NCBI GenBank assembly: GCA_017861495.1 | Contig: JAGFXW010000078.1 | Span: forward strand, 1 to 10,319 | DNA length: 10,319 bases | Direction of reading: 5' to 3' | Source: Bacillota bacterium | Lineage (GTDB): Bacteria; Bacillota_C; Negativicutes; CTSoil-072 | Shown here: one piece after another, positions 1 through 5,909 of the stretch | Numbering within the stretch: position 1 is the stretch's first letter | How the letters are laid out: the number at the start of each line of letters is the position of its first letter | Made by a program: the position numbers and the translations under genes | The notes under the pieces: model-generated | What the model was told of the DNA's origin: nothing | The model's database searches: none | Seen by the model: the letters and a program-made list of their open reading frames with translations, nothing else

Positions 1-3
1 ACA

Positions 4-99
4 GGCTATAAAACTCGAAACCCTAAAGGGAAACTTCGGCTTCGCGAAATCAAAGATTTCGAGCCTCAGTCTTAAGTTCGCTCTAAGGGTTCGGCGGGG
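4..99. repeat. Palindromic ~96-bp repeat, copy 1
   Basis: This stretch matches 1422-1517 in the same orientation at 95 of 96 positions; the only difference is A12 versus C1430. The repeat is rich in self-complementary parts. CGAAATC (45-51) and GATTTCG (55-61) form a perfect 7-bp hairpin with a 3-nt loop. CTCGAAA near the left end is also complementary to TTTCGAG at 55-63, so alternative folds compete. CGAAACCCTA near the left end is nearly complementary to TAAGGGTTCG near the right end, which would close the whole unit. No transposase or long ORF lies inside. Copy 1 is downstream of the tsaD stop codon. It looks like a REP- or MITE-type dispersed element, but I do not recognise a named family. 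Confidence 0.9.
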
Positions 100-117
100 C
101 AATAACCCCCCCGAACC
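88..117. other. Strong stem-loop at the right end of repeat copy 1
   Basis: GGTTCGG (88-94) pairs with CCGAACC (111-117). A single C-C mismatch is followed by GGGG (96-99) pairing with CCCC (106-109), closing a six-base loop (100-105). The left arm lies inside the repeat and the right arm outside it. There is no T-run on either strand, so it is not a standard intrinsic terminator. It could still protect or shape the 3' end of the tsaD transcript. The equivalent sequence beside copy 2 is different (GGGGGC, spacer, GCCCCC), which suggests the hairpin end is variable between copies. Confidence 0.7.
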
Positions 118-150
118 TAAGGCTCACTTATATTCACACAACGAGCGCAG

Positions 151-244
151 TTATCCCCCAAGTTATCCACAATATGCACAGGCTTATCAACAGGCTGACC
201 GTAGTTTTTAGCCCATTTTTCCTATTTAGTTCACATTATCCACA
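151..244 (+). promoter_or_regulatory. Cluster of DnaA-box sequences
   Basis: Two perfect matches to the DnaA-box consensus TTATCCACA lie at 163-171 and 236-244. TTATCAACA (one mismatch) is at 184-192 and TTATCCCCC (two mismatches) at 151-159. All four are on the plus strand. The flanking stretch 201-300 is AT-rich, and TAGTAA follows the last box after four bases, weakly resembling the DnaA-trio motif. The cluster fills the gene-free stretch 121-301, where nothing else is recognisable. DnaA-box clusters occur at replication origins and at secondary DnaA-binding or titration sites. No dnaA, dnaN or rpmH gene is visible, so origin function is not shown. Confidence 0.55.
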
Positions 245-301
245 ATTGTAGTAACATTTTTCTTCACAACCTATTGTTCAAAACCCATGTTTGCCGTTCC
301 C

Positions 302-1321
302 TCACAATTTGAGTCCGGGAACTGCATTTAAATGCAAGTCAGCAGTAAAACCACCCAAAAATTTGTAATAGGCGCGGGATGCAATCATCGCTGCATTGTC
401 GGTGCAGAGAACGTGCGGAGGAAAATAAACAGCATAACCGGCTGACACCGCTTCCCGTGAAAGGGTCGACTGCAAGCAAGAATTTGCCGCTACGCCGCCG
501 GATACAACAATTTTGTCCACACCACACTCTCTTGCCGCTTCCACGGTTTTGGCAGCCAGGACCTCCACTACTGCCGCCTGGAAACTGGCCGCCACATCGG
601 CATAATTGACCGCCTCCCGGTGCTGCGCGGCAGTATTTAAATAGTTGAGTACGGCTGATTTCAAACCGCTAAAACTGAATTCATGGCTGCCGTGGGTCGA
701 TAAGGCGCGAGGAAAATGGATCGCCTCAGGATTGCCCAGCAACGCCAATTTATCGATCTGCGGTCCGCCGGGATAAGGCAACCCCATGACACGCGCCACC
801 TTATCGAACGCTTCACCGGCGGCATCATCACGCGTTTGCCCCAGCAGGCGGAACTGATTATATTCCTGTACATGAACCAATGAGGTATGGCCGCCGGAAA
901 CAACCAACGCCAAAAACGGCGGCTCCAATTCACGATAGGCAAGAAAATTAGCAAAAATATGTCCTTCTAGATGGTTCACGCCAATCAATGGTTTCTGCAC
1001 AGCAAAGGCCAACGCCTTGGCAGCCGCAATCCCCACCAACAAAGCGCCAACCAATCCCGGTCCATAGGTTACGCCAATCGCCGCTACTTCCGGCAAAGCA
1101 ACCCCGGCGTCTTTCAACGCCTTGTCAACTACAGGAATGACATTCTCAATGTGTTTGCGCGAAGCAATTTCCGGTACAACACCGCCGAATTTTTGGTGCA
1201 CCGGAACTTGTGATGAAATAACGTTCGATAAAATTTCCCGCCCATCCGCGACTACAGAGGCGGATGTTTCATCACAACTTGTTTCCAGCGCTAAAATCAA
1301 CTTTTTATCTTTGTTCACCAT
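302..1321 (-). CDS. tsaD: tRNA N6-threonylcarbamoyladenosine transferase TsaD
   Basis: TsaD transfers the threonylcarbamoyl group from threonylcarbamoyl-AMP to A37 of ANN-decoding tRNAs, working with TsaB and TsaE. The protein is 339 residues, the usual full length, with an ASKHA fold. [10 protein letters not shown] opens it (11-20). The metal-binding HLEGH lies at 117-121, with D308 in CTDNAAMIA as the likely third ligand. SGGHTSL (142-148), [10 protein letters not shown] (165-174), YPGGPQID (183-190), FSFSGLKSA (215-223) and SGGVAANS (274-281) complete the family set. The ATG at 1321 is only 3 nt from a GAGGG site; the next codon, GTG, would have 6-nt spacing and may be the real start. It is last in the thiL operon, about 95 bp after rimI, with a repeat element between them. 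The order thiL-tsaE-tsaB-rimI-tsaD is typical of Firmicutes. Confidence 0.97.
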   Translation of the reverse strand: MVNKDKKLILALETSCDETSASVVADGREILSNVISSQVPVHQKFGGVVPEIASRKHIENVIPVVDKALKDAGVALPEVAAIGVTYGPGLVGALLVGIAAAKALAFAVQKPLIGVNHLEGHIFANFLAYRELEPPFLALVVSGGHTSLVHVQEYNQFRLLGQTRDDAAGEAFDKVARVMGLPYPGGPQIDKLALLGNPEAIHFPRALSTHGSHEFSFSGLKSAVLNYLNTAAQHREAVNYADVAASFQAAVVEVLAAKTVEAARECGVDKIVVSGGVAANSCLQSTLSREAVSAGYAVYFPPHVLCTDNAAMIASRAYYKFLGGFTADLHLNAVPGLKL

Positions 1322-1391
1322 AATCCCTCATACTTTTGTTGTTTTTCATAATTTATCTCGTTAACAGCCTGTAATACCCACAGGGCACAGG

Positions 1392-1417
1392 GACCCCGCC
1401 CTCTTAGGTCGGGGATC
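1392..1417. other. GC-rich stem-loop between rimI and tsaD
   Basis: GACCCCG (1392-1398) can pair with CGGGGATC (1410-1417) with one bulged base and an 11-base loop. It abuts repeat copy 2 and contains the rimI stop codon (TGA, 1418-1416 on the minus strand). No T-run follows on the minus strand, so an intrinsic terminator is unlikely; tsaD should be co-transcribed through it. The flank GGCACAGGGACCCCGCC (1384-1400) partly mirrors GGTGCCCCCGCC on the other side of the repeat, so the true element may extend to about 1384-1524. Confidence 0.5.
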
Positions 1418-1913
1418 AACGGGCTATAACACTCGAAACCCTAAAGGGAAACTTCGGCTTCGCGAAATCAAAGATTTCGAGCCTCAGTCTTAAGTTCGCT
1501 CTAAGGGTTCGGCGGGGGCACCGTACGCCCCCTTCTGCAAAACCCATATGGGAGTATAAGCGCTGCGCCCGTTCATTGGATCGCCTTACCTCCAATGTCA
1601 TGCTTACCGCTCCCTGCGACCGGGCGCAGTCGATTAATGCCGTTAACAGTTTTTTGCCGATTCCTTGCCCCCAAAAAGAGGGCAGGACAGCGATATTCGT
1701 CACATGCGCTTCGTCCAAAACAACCCACATTCCTGCATAACCCACAATTTGCCGGTCAACAACAGCAACAAAATAGCGGGCTAAATCATTGCCGGCCATT
1801 TCCGTTTCAAACGATTCCCGCGACCAAGGGGTGGTGAAAACTGTTTCTTCCACCCGCAAAACAGCATCGATATCCTTCCCGCCCATACGGCGGACTGCCA
1901 AATCGAAGGTCAT
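1416..1913 (-). CDS. rimI: Ribosomal protein S18 alanine N-acetyltransferase RimI, altered C-terminus
   Basis: GNAT-family N-acetyltransferase of the RimI type, which uses acetyl-CoA to acetylate the N-terminus of ribosomal protein S18. I chose the ATG at 1913 (165 aa): it overlaps the tsaB stop as ATGA and has AGGGAG 7 nt upstream. A TTG at 1940 would add nine residues. VVLDEAHVTNIAVLP gives the central strands. The acetyl-CoA loop reads FWGQGIGKK, with W where R or Q is usual. The family's catalytic Glu (in LEVRRSN, E108) and Tyr (in LYSHMGF, Y120) are present. After GFAEGGV the normal ending, an NYY...EDA.IM-type strand of roughly 20 residues, is missing. Residues from about 133 to the end are instead encoded by the palindromic repeat and are basic and unlike RimI. 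Activity is therefore uncertain, although the core is intact. Confidence 0.9.
   Translation of the reverse strand: MTFDLAVRRMGGKDIDAVLRVEETVFTTPWSRESFETEMAGNDLARYFVAVVDRQIVGYAGMWVVLDEAHVTNIAVLPSFWGQGIGKKLLTALIDCARSQGAVSMTLEVRRSNERAQRLYSHMGFAEGGVRCPRRTLRANLRLRLEIFDFAKPKFPFRVSSVIAR
1422..1517. repeat. Palindromic ~96-bp repeat, copy 2, fused into rimI
   Basis: Direct copy of 4-99, offset by 1418 bp, with one mismatch. Its internal hairpin is CGAAATC (1463-1469) with GATTTCG (1473-1479). On the minus strand it is open in exactly one frame, and that is the rimI frame. It therefore encodes the last 32 or so residues of the RimI ORF, and rimI stops just after it at 1416. The other two minus-strand frames contain stop codons (TAA and TAG). 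The element lies inside the thiL-tsaD transcript ahead of tsaD, so it would also form RNA structure in the tsaD leader. Confidence 0.9.
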
Positions 1914-2617
1914 GGCTTGACTCCCTGCCGCCGCTCCCAAAGCACCTCTGCCTCCGACCGGCGGATATAAAGCGGTTCCATCGTCATGACATCATGCCGC
2001 ACACCATTATTCAGCATCTGCTGTCCTAAAAGGCCGACACTGGCGGCGCGCGGAATAATTAATTGCGGTGAAGGCAAAATTAAATTTTCCCCAATCGCGG
2101 CAATTTCGTTTCGATGCAAGATCGCCCCTTCCCCCAAAACAACAACCGGACGATCTAAGCCTGTTAACTCCTCCAGCGCGACCGAACAAGCGATGACACG
2201 GGTATCCATGATTTGCTGTAATCCCGCCGCGGTCTGTTCAAACACAGCCTGGTACACATTGCCCTTCTGCGCATCCAGCAACGGCGATAGATACAGGCCG
2301 GGGAAAGCGCAGCCAAATGCCAGGGCATCCAAGGTCGGGACCCCGACAACCGGTATCTGCAACGCATATGACAAGGCCTTGGCGGTTGCGAGGCCGATGC
2401 GAAGGCCGGTAAAGGACCCAGGTCCAATACTAATAGCGATCGCGGTTATTTCGTTCGGCGTCAATTCCGCCATTTCCAAAATAGCTGACACATGCGGCAT
2501 CAATCGTTCGGAATGTGTCAGCTTCGTCTGTAAGGTCACCTCGGCGACAAGAGTCTCTTCGGTAACCAAAGCCACACTAGAAACCAGTGTCGACGTTTCT
2601 AAAGCAAGAACCGGCAA
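1910..2617 (-). CDS. tsaB: tRNA t6A biosynthesis protein TsaB
   Basis: TsaB is the non-catalytic ASKHA-fold partner of TsaD in bacterial t6A synthesis, forming the TsaB-TsaD dimer that TsaE joins. The protein is 235 aa, normal for the family. LALETST opens it (4-10), followed by HSERLMP (35-41) and the hallmark GPGSFTGLRIG (65-75), then GVPTLDALA (92-100). The start is TTG at 2617, supported by GAGGAG about 10 nt upstream and by the family's habit of beginning right at the LAxxTS strand. The 5' end lies inside tsaE (41-nt overlap) and the 3' end overlaps rimI by 4 nt (ATGA), so translational coupling is likely. TsaB lacks TsaD's HxEGH metal site, as expected. Confidence 0.95.
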   Translation of the reverse strand: MPVLALETSTLVSSVALVTEETLVAEVTLQTKLTHSERLMPHVSAILEMAELTPNEITAIAISIGPGSFTGLRIGLATAKALSYALQIPVVGVPTLDALAFGCAFPGLYLSPLLDAQKGNVYQAVFEQTAAGLQQIMDTRVIACSVALEELTGLDRPVVVLGEGAILHRNEIAAIGENLILPSPQLIIPRAASVGLLGQQMLNNGVRHDVMTMEPLYIRRSEAEVLWERRQGVKP

Positions 2618-3074
2618 TTTTTTTCAACTCCTCAACCAGGCTTTCATAATGGGATCCCCGCGCCTGGATTTGTATAGTCCTTGTTTCGGGGCTTGTCCCA
2701 TGCATTATCGCAATGTGCAGATATTGTTCCGGCATACAATAGGAAAACTTATCCGCCCATTCAATGATTGAAATACCGCTGCCAAAAACAAATTCATCAA
2801 AGCCGATATCCGCCAACTCTTCCGAGTTCTCCAAGCGGTATAAGTCAAAATGGTAAACCGGCGTTTTTGCTTCATACACCTGTAATACCGTAAACGTTGG
2901 ACTGGTCACATCTTCTGTTACACCCAACCCATCGGCAATGCCCTTTGTCAGCAGCGTCTTTCCTGCCCCCAGGTCACCGGTAAGACAAACAACATCACCA
3001 GGCCGCAACAACGTTGCTATCATCCGCCCCAATTGAAGGGTTTCTGCAGGTGAAACCGTAGTAATCAATAACAT
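2577..3074 (-). CDS. tsaE: tRNA t6A biosynthesis ATPase TsaE
   Basis: TsaE is the small P-loop ATPase that drives the turnover of the TsaB-TsaD complex. The protein is 165 aa. The Walker A motif GDLGAGKT lies at 33-40. VTSPTFTVLQVY (56-67), the HFDLYRL segment (75-81) and IIEWADK (103-109) are family signatures. The ATG at 3074 has AGGAGGG 7 nt upstream. That site overlaps the thiL stop codon (TGAGGAGG), so translation is probably coupled to thiL, 13 nt away. The C-terminal ~14 residues overlap the tsaB start region and are not conserved-looking. Confidence 0.95.
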   Translation of the reverse strand: MLLITTVSPAETLQLGRMIATLLRPGDVVCLTGDLGAGKTLLTKGIADGLGVTEDVTSPTFTVLQVYEAKTPVYHFDLYRLENSEELADIGFDEFVFGSGISIIEWADKFSYCMPEQYLHIAIMHGTSPETRTIQIQARGSHYESLVEELKKIAGSCFRNVDTGF

Positions 3075-3087
3075 TGGACTTCCCTCC

Positions 3088-4101
3088 TCAGCGAAATGCG
3101 TTATAGCCTTTGGGCTCCAATAACCTTGCTTGTCCCTCTTTACCGATCAACATCACACCACAGCCGGCATCCACAACTTCGCCAATCACAGCGACAGGCA
3201 CGCCTGCAACTGTCGAGCCCAGTTGTGCCGCTTTGGCAGGTGGAATCGTAAATAACAATTCATAATCTTCGCCGCCATATAATGCATAGTCCAAAGCCGG
3301 TTTGCCGATAAGCGCCGCCGCCTCGCGGAGTTCCGGCGATAAGGGGATCTGTTCGGCATAAATCCGCATACCGACCTTGCTCGCCCCGGCAATTTCATTG
3401 GCCTCACTGGACAAACCGTCGCTGACATCATCCATACTGGACGCTCCCGCAGCGGCAATCAGAAGCGCTGCCTGGACCTGAGGTATCGGTTCCCGATGCG
3501 CTTTCACCAATTTAGCAGCAAAAGCATAGCTTTGCCAATCGTCCCGCGCCAGCAAGTCCAAGCCGCCGCCGGAATTACCGAGCGTTCCGGTAACCATCAC
3601 CAAATCGCCGGCCATCGCGCCCGAACGCAGCAGAAGATGCTCAGGAGCTACTTCTCCCAGCACAGCGACATTAATCGCCATACCAGCCGGACTGGCCACC
3701 GTGTCGCCGCCGACAATATTTACGCCATATTGGCGGCAAATGGCCTTCATTCCCTCATACAACTGAACAATAAAGTCTGCATCCGTATTTTCGTTCGTCG
3801 CCAAGGATACGACAGCATGGCGCGGTTCTCCGCCCATCGCGGCAATATCGCTAAAATTAACAGCCATGGCCTTATAGCCAAGCTGCCACGGTGAAATTGT
3901 TTTCATGCGAAAATGAATATCTTCGATCAGCATATCGGTAGTAAACAGCTGCAATTGCCGCGGATCCGGCTTAAGCACGGCCGCATCATCACCGATACCA
4001 ACAATCACGTTGTCTTTCCGAACTAAGGTATCCCGTTTAATTAAATCGATCAAGCCAAATTCGCCGACTTGTTTTACCTGCAAGAAATCACCACATTTCA
4101 A
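3088..4101 (-). CDS. thiL: Thiamine-monophosphate kinase ThiL
   Basis: ThiL phosphorylates thiamine monophosphate to the active cofactor thiamine diphosphate, using ATP, in the cytoplasm. The protein is about 337 aa with the PurM-like two-domain layout. GEFGLI lies at 13-18, GIGDDA at 35-40, the metal-binding TTDMLIEDIHF at 54-64, GGDT at 131-134, DVSDGLSSE at 225-233 and YGGEDYELLF at 275-284. Two TTG starts are possible. The one at 4101 overlaps the stop of a seven-codon leader ORF (TTGA) but has no Shine-Dalgarno site of its own. The one at 4083 has a partial GGTGAT site and gives an N-terminus (MQVKQVGEFG) closer to the family. I keep the longer form and regard 4083 as nearly as likely. 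It is first in the operon, behind a sigma-A promoter. Confidence 0.95.
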   Translation of the reverse strand: MKCGDFLQVKQVGEFGLIDLIKRDTLVRKDNVIVGIGDDAAVLKPDPRQLQLFTTDMLIEDIHFRMKTISPWQLGYKAMAVNFSDIAAMGGEPRHAVVSLATNENTDADFIVQLYEGMKAICRQYGVNIVGGDTVASPAGMAINVAVLGEVAPEHLLLRSGAMAGDLVMVTGTLGNSGGGLDLLARDDWQSYAFAAKLVKAHREPIPQVQAALLIAAAGASSMDDVSDGLSSEANEIAGASKVGMRIYAEQIPLSPELREAAALIGKPALDYALYGGEDYELLFTIPPAKAAQLGSTVAGVPVAVIGEVVDAGCGVMLIGKEGQARLLEPKGYNAFR

Positions 4102-4121
4102 ACTGCAACAGGACGTTGCAT
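4098..4121 (-). CDS. Possible seven-residue leader ORF upstream of thiL
   Basis: ATG at 4121 opens MQRPVAV and ends in TGA at 4100-4098. AAGGAG (4138-4133) lies 11 nt upstream, and this is the only good ribosome site in the thiL leader. The stop overlaps the upstream thiL TTG start as TTGA, the arrangement expected for termination-reinitiation. The composition shows no run of one amino acid, so classical attenuation by a scarce tRNA is not suggested. It may be fortuitous. Confidence 0.3.
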   Translation of the reverse strand: MQRPVAV

Positions 4122-4149
4122 AAAATAAACTGCTCCTTATGCCAGTTCT

Positions 4150-4178
4150 ATTATAACCTGTTTAACTTCTTTTGCCTA
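4150..4178 (-). promoter_or_regulatory. Sigma-A promoter of the thiL-tsaD operon
   Basis: On the minus strand, TATAAT (4155-4150) is a perfect -10 box. TAGGCA (4178-4173) matches the -35 consensus TTGACA at four of six positions with an ideal 17-bp spacer. Transcription should begin near 4143, giving a leader of about 40-60 nt before thiL. No other good promoter was seen further down the operon. Confidence 0.7.
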
Positions 4179-4193
4179 CTAATCCACGTTCTA

Positions 4194-4209
4194 AGGCAGT
4201 CAATACGCA
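4194..4209 (+). promoter_or_regulatory. Weak sigma-54-like promoter upstream of the regulator
   Basis: AGGCAGTCAATACGCA carries the invariant GG (4195-4196) and GC (4207-4208) at the required 10-base spacing. It matches the TGGCACG-N4-TTGCA consensus at about seven of twelve positions. Transcription would begin near 4220, ahead of the regulator gene at 4296. Such short patterns arise by chance; I saw no convincing sigma-A promoter for this gene instead. Confidence 0.25.
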
Positions 4210-4226
4210 ATTTGAGTAAAAAGAAC

Positions 4227-4286
4227 GATAGAAACGCAGGAATTAAACCGTCAACGCCTAAGTATAAGAAATGATAGAAACCAAGG
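4227..4286 (+). repeat. Short direct repeat in the regulator leader
   Basis: GATAGAAACGCAGG (4227-4240) recurs as GATAGAAACCAAGG (4273-4286), 12 of 14 matching, 46 bp apart. The second copy runs into the Shine-Dalgarno site. It could be a pair of operator half-sites for the adjacent regulator or a chance purine-rich match. Confidence 0.25.
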
Positions 4287-4295
4287 AGGACAAAC

Positions 4296-5849
4296 ATGGA
4301 CAATGTTTGCTTAAAAATACCGAATATTGACCGGGTCGGATTGGTGCTGGATATTTCCCATGCATTGGCAGTCCGGCATATTAACATTATTTCCATGGAA
4401 GTGGAACTCAATATCATTTTCCTGGAAATTGAAAACCTTCCTGATGAACCAAAACAAGAAGTGATTCGAGCATTGAAAAAAATTCCACAAATACTGGATG
4501 TTTATGAAATCACCTTGATGCCGCACCAAGAAAGGGCCGAACAATTAAAAGCGGTTCTCGGTTCCATTAACGATGGAATCATTGCAATCGACAATCAATC
4601 CTTCGTAACCCAGTATAATGCAGCAGCGCAGCAAATTGTCCGCGTCCCTTACGAAAAATTACTGGGCTGCCCAATTACCGATATTTTTCCCGCAACAACG
4701 CCCTTAATGGAGACATTAAAAACCGGCATTGAATATAACAATCGGGAAATTGTTCTTGAAGCTACAAAAAGCCATTACTTGTCAAGCGGGCGCCCGCTAT
4801 TGGACCAATCCAAACGAATTATCGGCGCCGTCGCTGTTTTACGGGATATCCAGGATGTACGGGATCTGGTTTATACCGTCACGGCACAGCTAACATTCAC
4901 GTTTGACGAAATATTGTTCAAGTGCAATTCCATGCAGCGGCTTATCGCCATGGCCAAAGCGATTGCCCGCGGCAATTCAACCGTATTGATCCGCGGTGAA
5001 ACCGGAACCGGCAAGGAGCTTTTTGCCAGAGCCATTCACGCCGCCTCGCCACGATCCAAAAAGACGTTCGTCCCGCTCAATTGCGCTGCCATCCCGGATA
5101 CATTATTGGAAAGCGAATTATTTGGATATGAAGAAGGCGCCTTTAGCGGCGCAAATAAAGGCGGCAAACAGGGCTTGTTTGAATTTGCCGCCGGCGGCAC
5201 GATCTTCTTGGACGAAATCGGCGAATTATCGGCCCACCTGCAAGCAAAATTGCTGCGGGTTTTGCAGGATGGCAAAGTCCGCCGCATCGGCAGCAACCGT
5301 GAAACGGCAGTAGATGTTCGTATTTTGGCTGCAACAAACCGGAATCTGGAAGACATGATCGCACAAAACCGATTTCGGGAAGATCTCTATTACCGTCTCA
5401 ACGTCATCCCTCTCTTTATTCCCCCATTGCGGGAACGTACCGAAGACATTCCTTTGATGGTCCAATATTTCATCCGCAAATTTTCCATTCGCCTGCAAAA
5501 AGAGGCAATCATCATCAGCGATACAGCGCTGGACCGTTTAATGCATTATCATTGGCCGGGAAATATCCGCGAACTGGAAAATGTAATCGAACGGGCCATC
5601 AATATTGTTTCCGGTCCGATTGTCCTTGCCAAACATATTATGCTGGACCAGATGCAAAACGCTCCTGGTCCAGGAATGATTTCCCCGCCCTCCGCCAACC
5701 AAACCTTGTCAGAAATTGTCGATCAAGTTGAAAAAGAGGTACTTGCCGCAGCACTATCCCAACACCATACATCACGACGGCTTGGCGCAGCGCTGGGATT
5801 ATCCCATACGGCCGTACTAAAAAAATTGCGTAAGTATGGATTAGCTTAG
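4296..5849 (+). CDS. Sigma-54-dependent activator, ACT-PAS-AAA+-HTH (TyrR-like)
   Basis: This 517-aa protein is a bacterial enhancer-binding protein with TyrR layout. An ACT-like domain (1-75) and a PAS domain (about 82-190) are the likely sensors. The AAA+ domain (about 207-440) has Walker A GETGTGKE (234-241), GAFSGA (281-286), Walker B GGTIFLDE (300-307), the arginine-rich FREDLYYRLNV (360-370) and WPGNIRELEN (420-429). A TyrR-type HTH with SHTAVLKKLRKYGL (503-516) ends it. GAFSGA is the sigma-54 contact loop with serine for the usual threonine, so sigma-54 activation remains likely, unlike E. coli TyrR, which lacks this loop. The start has a very strong AAGGAGG 6 nt upstream. ACT domains commonly bind amino acids; the ligand here is unknown. 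It is monocistronic, divergent from thiL, and no target operon is evident. Confidence 0.93.
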   Translation: MDNVCLKIPNIDRVGLVLDISHALAVRHINIISMEVELNIIFLEIENLPDEPKQEVIRALKKIPQILDVYEITLMPHQERAEQLKAVLGSINDGIIAIDNQSFVTQYNAAAQQIVRVPYEKLLGCPITDIFPATTPLMETLKTGIEYNNREIVLEATKSHYLSSGRPLLDQSKRIIGAVAVLRDIQDVRDLVYTVTAQLTFTFDEILFKCNSMQRLIAMAKAIARGNSTVLIRGETGTGKELFARAIHAASPRSKKTFVPLNCAAIPDTLLESELFGYEEGAFSGANKGGKQGLFEFAAGGTIFLDEIGELSAHLQAKLLRVLQDGKVRRIGSNRETAVDVRILAATNRNLEDMIAQNRFREDLYYRLNVIPLFIPPLRERTEDIPLMVQYFIRKFSIRLQKEAIIISDTALDRLMHYHWPGNIRELENVIERAINIVSGPIVLAKHIMLDQMQNAPGPGMISPPSANQTLSEIVDQVEKEVLAAALSQHHTSRRLGAALGLSHTAVLKKLRKYGLA

Positions 5850-5862
5850 GCGGTAAGTCATG

Positions 5863-5909
5863 AAAAAAATGCCGGGAAGTTTCTGTTCTAAACTTCCCGG
5901 CATTTTTTT
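5863..5909. terminator. Bidirectional intrinsic terminator
   Basis: A perfect 13-bp stem, TGCCGGGAAGTTT (5870-5882) with AAACTTCCCGGCA (5890-5902), closes a 7-base loop. It is flanked by seven A's on the left and seven T's on the right, so both strands end in a T-run. It sits between the convergent regulator gene (stop at 5849) and the GerMN gene, whose TAA stop overlaps the T-run. It should terminate both. Confidence 0.95.

Noticed and set aside
121..301. Firm call of the chromosomal replication origin
   Set aside because: DnaA boxes alone do not define an origin. No dnaA, dnaN, rpmH or partition gene is visible, and the neighbouring genes are not typical origin neighbours.
1305..1349. Small minus-strand ORF ([14 protein letters not shown]) overlapping the tsaD start
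   Set aside because: It has no ribosome site, overlaps tsaD out of frame, and is A-rich leader sequence of the kind that opens by chance.
1392..1417. Intrinsic terminator after rimI
   Set aside because: The stem is short and bulged, and no T-run follows on the transcribed strand; tsaD lies downstream in the same operon.
1361..1420. Remnant of the original RimI C-terminus beyond the repeat
   Set aside because: Fragments such as GYYRLL and ALWVL can be read in different frames, but none continues convincingly as a RimI ending, so I cannot distinguish them from chance.
4..1517. CRISPR array from the two repeat copies
   Set aside because: There are only two copies, 1.4 kb apart, with genes between them and no regular spacers or cas genes.
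1986..2771. Long plus-strand ORF (261 codons) opposite tsaB and tsaE
   Set aside because: It is antisense to two clear family members, has no recognisable domain, and its composition is that of a reverse-frame shadow.
5660..5680. Palindrome TCCTGGTCCAGGA within the regulator gene
   Set aside because: It lies in the coding linker before the HTH domain (Pro-Gly repeats) and is explained by codon use.
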